Below, in pieces: positions 13,296 to 14,048 of a DNA stretch of 14,048 nucleotides (positions are counted from its first letter, which is position 1; each line of letters starts with the position of its first letter). The stretch comes from Anaerolineales bacterium (GTDB lineage: Bacteria; Chloroflexota; Anaerolineae; Promineifilales; Promineifilaceae). A model generated the notes under the pieces. It saw only the letters and a list, made by a program, of their open reading frames with translations. It did not search any database and was not told where the DNA came from. The stretch lies in assembly GCA_020432595.1 (NCBI GenBank), contig JAGQGA010000040.1, positions 1 through 14,048 on the forward strand. The letters are read 5' to 3'. A program made the translations under genes and the position numbers.

Positions 13296-14048
13296 TTATA
13301 ACCCCGCCAAATCCGAAAATTTGAACAGCCGTGCCGCGATCACCAGCGGAATCAGCACCACAATCAGCATTGCCAGGCTCATCAGCGAACCCAGCGGCCA
13401 ATTAAGTGCCCGCACAAACTGGTCGCGGACAATGTTGCCAAACATCACCCCTGTCGTTCCCCCCACCAGCGAGGGGGTGACATATTCGCCAACGGTAGGG
13501 ATAAACACAAACAGGAACCCGGCCACGACCCCCGGCAAACTCAATGGCAATGTGACCCGCACAAACGCTTCCGGCCGGCTGCACCCCAAATCATACGCCG
13601 CCTCATGCAAGCTGGGGTCAATGCGCTCCAATCCGGCAAAAATGGGCAGTGCCACAAACGGAATCCAGACGTAAATTAGCGTCAAATTCACCGCTTCCTG
13701 GCTGTAAATCAAAAACGGCATCCCTTCTTCGCTCAAGCCCAAACTTTGCGCCAGCGAAGCAATGGCTCCACTGCCTCCCAGCAGCACCTTCCAGGCCAAA
13801 ATCCGCAGCAAAAAGCTGACCCACGCCGTCACAATGATAATGGTCAACAGCGTCATCTTGCGTTCCCCCGCCTGAAACGACAGGTGGTAGGCCACCGGAT
13901 AGGCCAAGCACACGCTGATGAGCGAAATCCAAAACGACTGCACCACCGACCGCCACAGCAGCCCTTGCAATGCCCGGTCGCTCAAAAAATCATGGTAATG
14001 TGCCAGCGTAAAAATGCGGCTGGTTGGCCCAAAGGAACCCTGCCGAAA
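13296..14048 (-). CDS. potB: Spermidine/putrescine-type ABC transporter permease, 5' end beyond window
   Basis: PotB-type permease, partner of PotC. The frame is open through to the window edge (14048), so the true start and the first membrane helix lie outside. The visible part is 250 codons and reads FRQGSFGPTSRIFTLAHYHDFLSDRALQ at its beginning, then membrane segments. The EAA loop is HEAAYDLGCSRPEAFVRVTLPLSLPG, followed by FIPTVGEYVTPSLVGG, which is characteristic of PotB. The TTG within this frame at 13983-13985 is an internal codon, not the start. It is the upstream gene of potB-potC-potA as seen here. The substrate-binding protein (PotD) is not in the window and could precede it. Confidence 0.92.
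   Translation of the reverse strand, partial: FRQGSFGPTSRIFTLAHYHDFLSDRALQGLLWRSVVQSFWISLISVCLAYPVAYHLSFQAGERKMTLLTIIIVTAWVSFLLRILAWKVLLGGSGAIASLAQSLGLSEEGMPFLIYSQEAVNLTLIYVWIPFVALPIFAGLERIDPSLHEAAYDLGCSRPEAFVRVTLPLSLPGVVAGFLFVFIPTVGEYVTPSLVGGTTGVMFGNIVRDQFVRALNWPLGSLMSLAMLIVVLIPLVIAARLFKFSDLAGL

Overview
The window looks like a chromosomal segment of an uncultured Chloroflexota-type bacterium (Anaerolineae or relatives). This is inferred from the mix of genes: XisH/XisI, a plant-arabinokinase-like GHMP kinase, an FG-GAP metalloprotease and a PotABC-type importer, all in moderately GC-rich DNA with many dispersed hairpin repeats. Taxonomy is not proven by the sequence. No rRNA, tRNA, CRISPR array or transposase was seen.

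Layout. 1-1163 (minus): a remnant of an FAD-dependent amine/amino-acid oxidoreductase, truncated at both ends, abuts a complete ribonuclease HII gene. 1164-1552: a gene-free leader with inverted repeats and an isolated consensus Shine-Dalgarno sequence. 1553-5108 (plus): a large secreted metzincin protease carrying seven FG-GAP repeats, a strong terminator, then a small lipocalin-like hypothetical protein. 5165-6547 (minus): a D-lactate dehydrogenase/glycolate oxidase-type flavoprotein. 6548-6889: a gene-free divergent region holding two hairpin repeats. 6890-9014 (plus): galT and an overlapping inositol-monophosphatase-family gene. 9015-9757 (minus): an AT-richer xisH-xisI pair. 9812-11158 (plus): a GHMP sugar kinase closely resembling the kinase half of plant L-arabinokinase. 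11293 to the window end (minus): a spermidine/putrescine-type ABC operon in the order potB (partial)-potC-potA.

How the genes work together. The sugar kinase and galT suggest a salvage route from free sugar to sugar-1-phosphate to UDP-sugar, with the IMPase-family phosphatase as an accessory. The xisHI pair interrupts this same-strand set on the opposite strand and has lower GC, as if inserted. The pot genes would import polyamines or a similar cation, but the binding-protein gene is outside the window.

The most striking signal is not a gene. The 10-bp palindrome AACGGCCGTT occurs 24 times exactly in 14 kb, where about 0.01 copies are expected under equal base use. It lies in nearly every gene, in all three reading phases, and in two intergenic gaps. 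It behaves like a highly iterated palindrome comparable in kind to cyanobacterial HIP1 (GCGATCGC). Hairpin repeats also sit at most gene boundaries.
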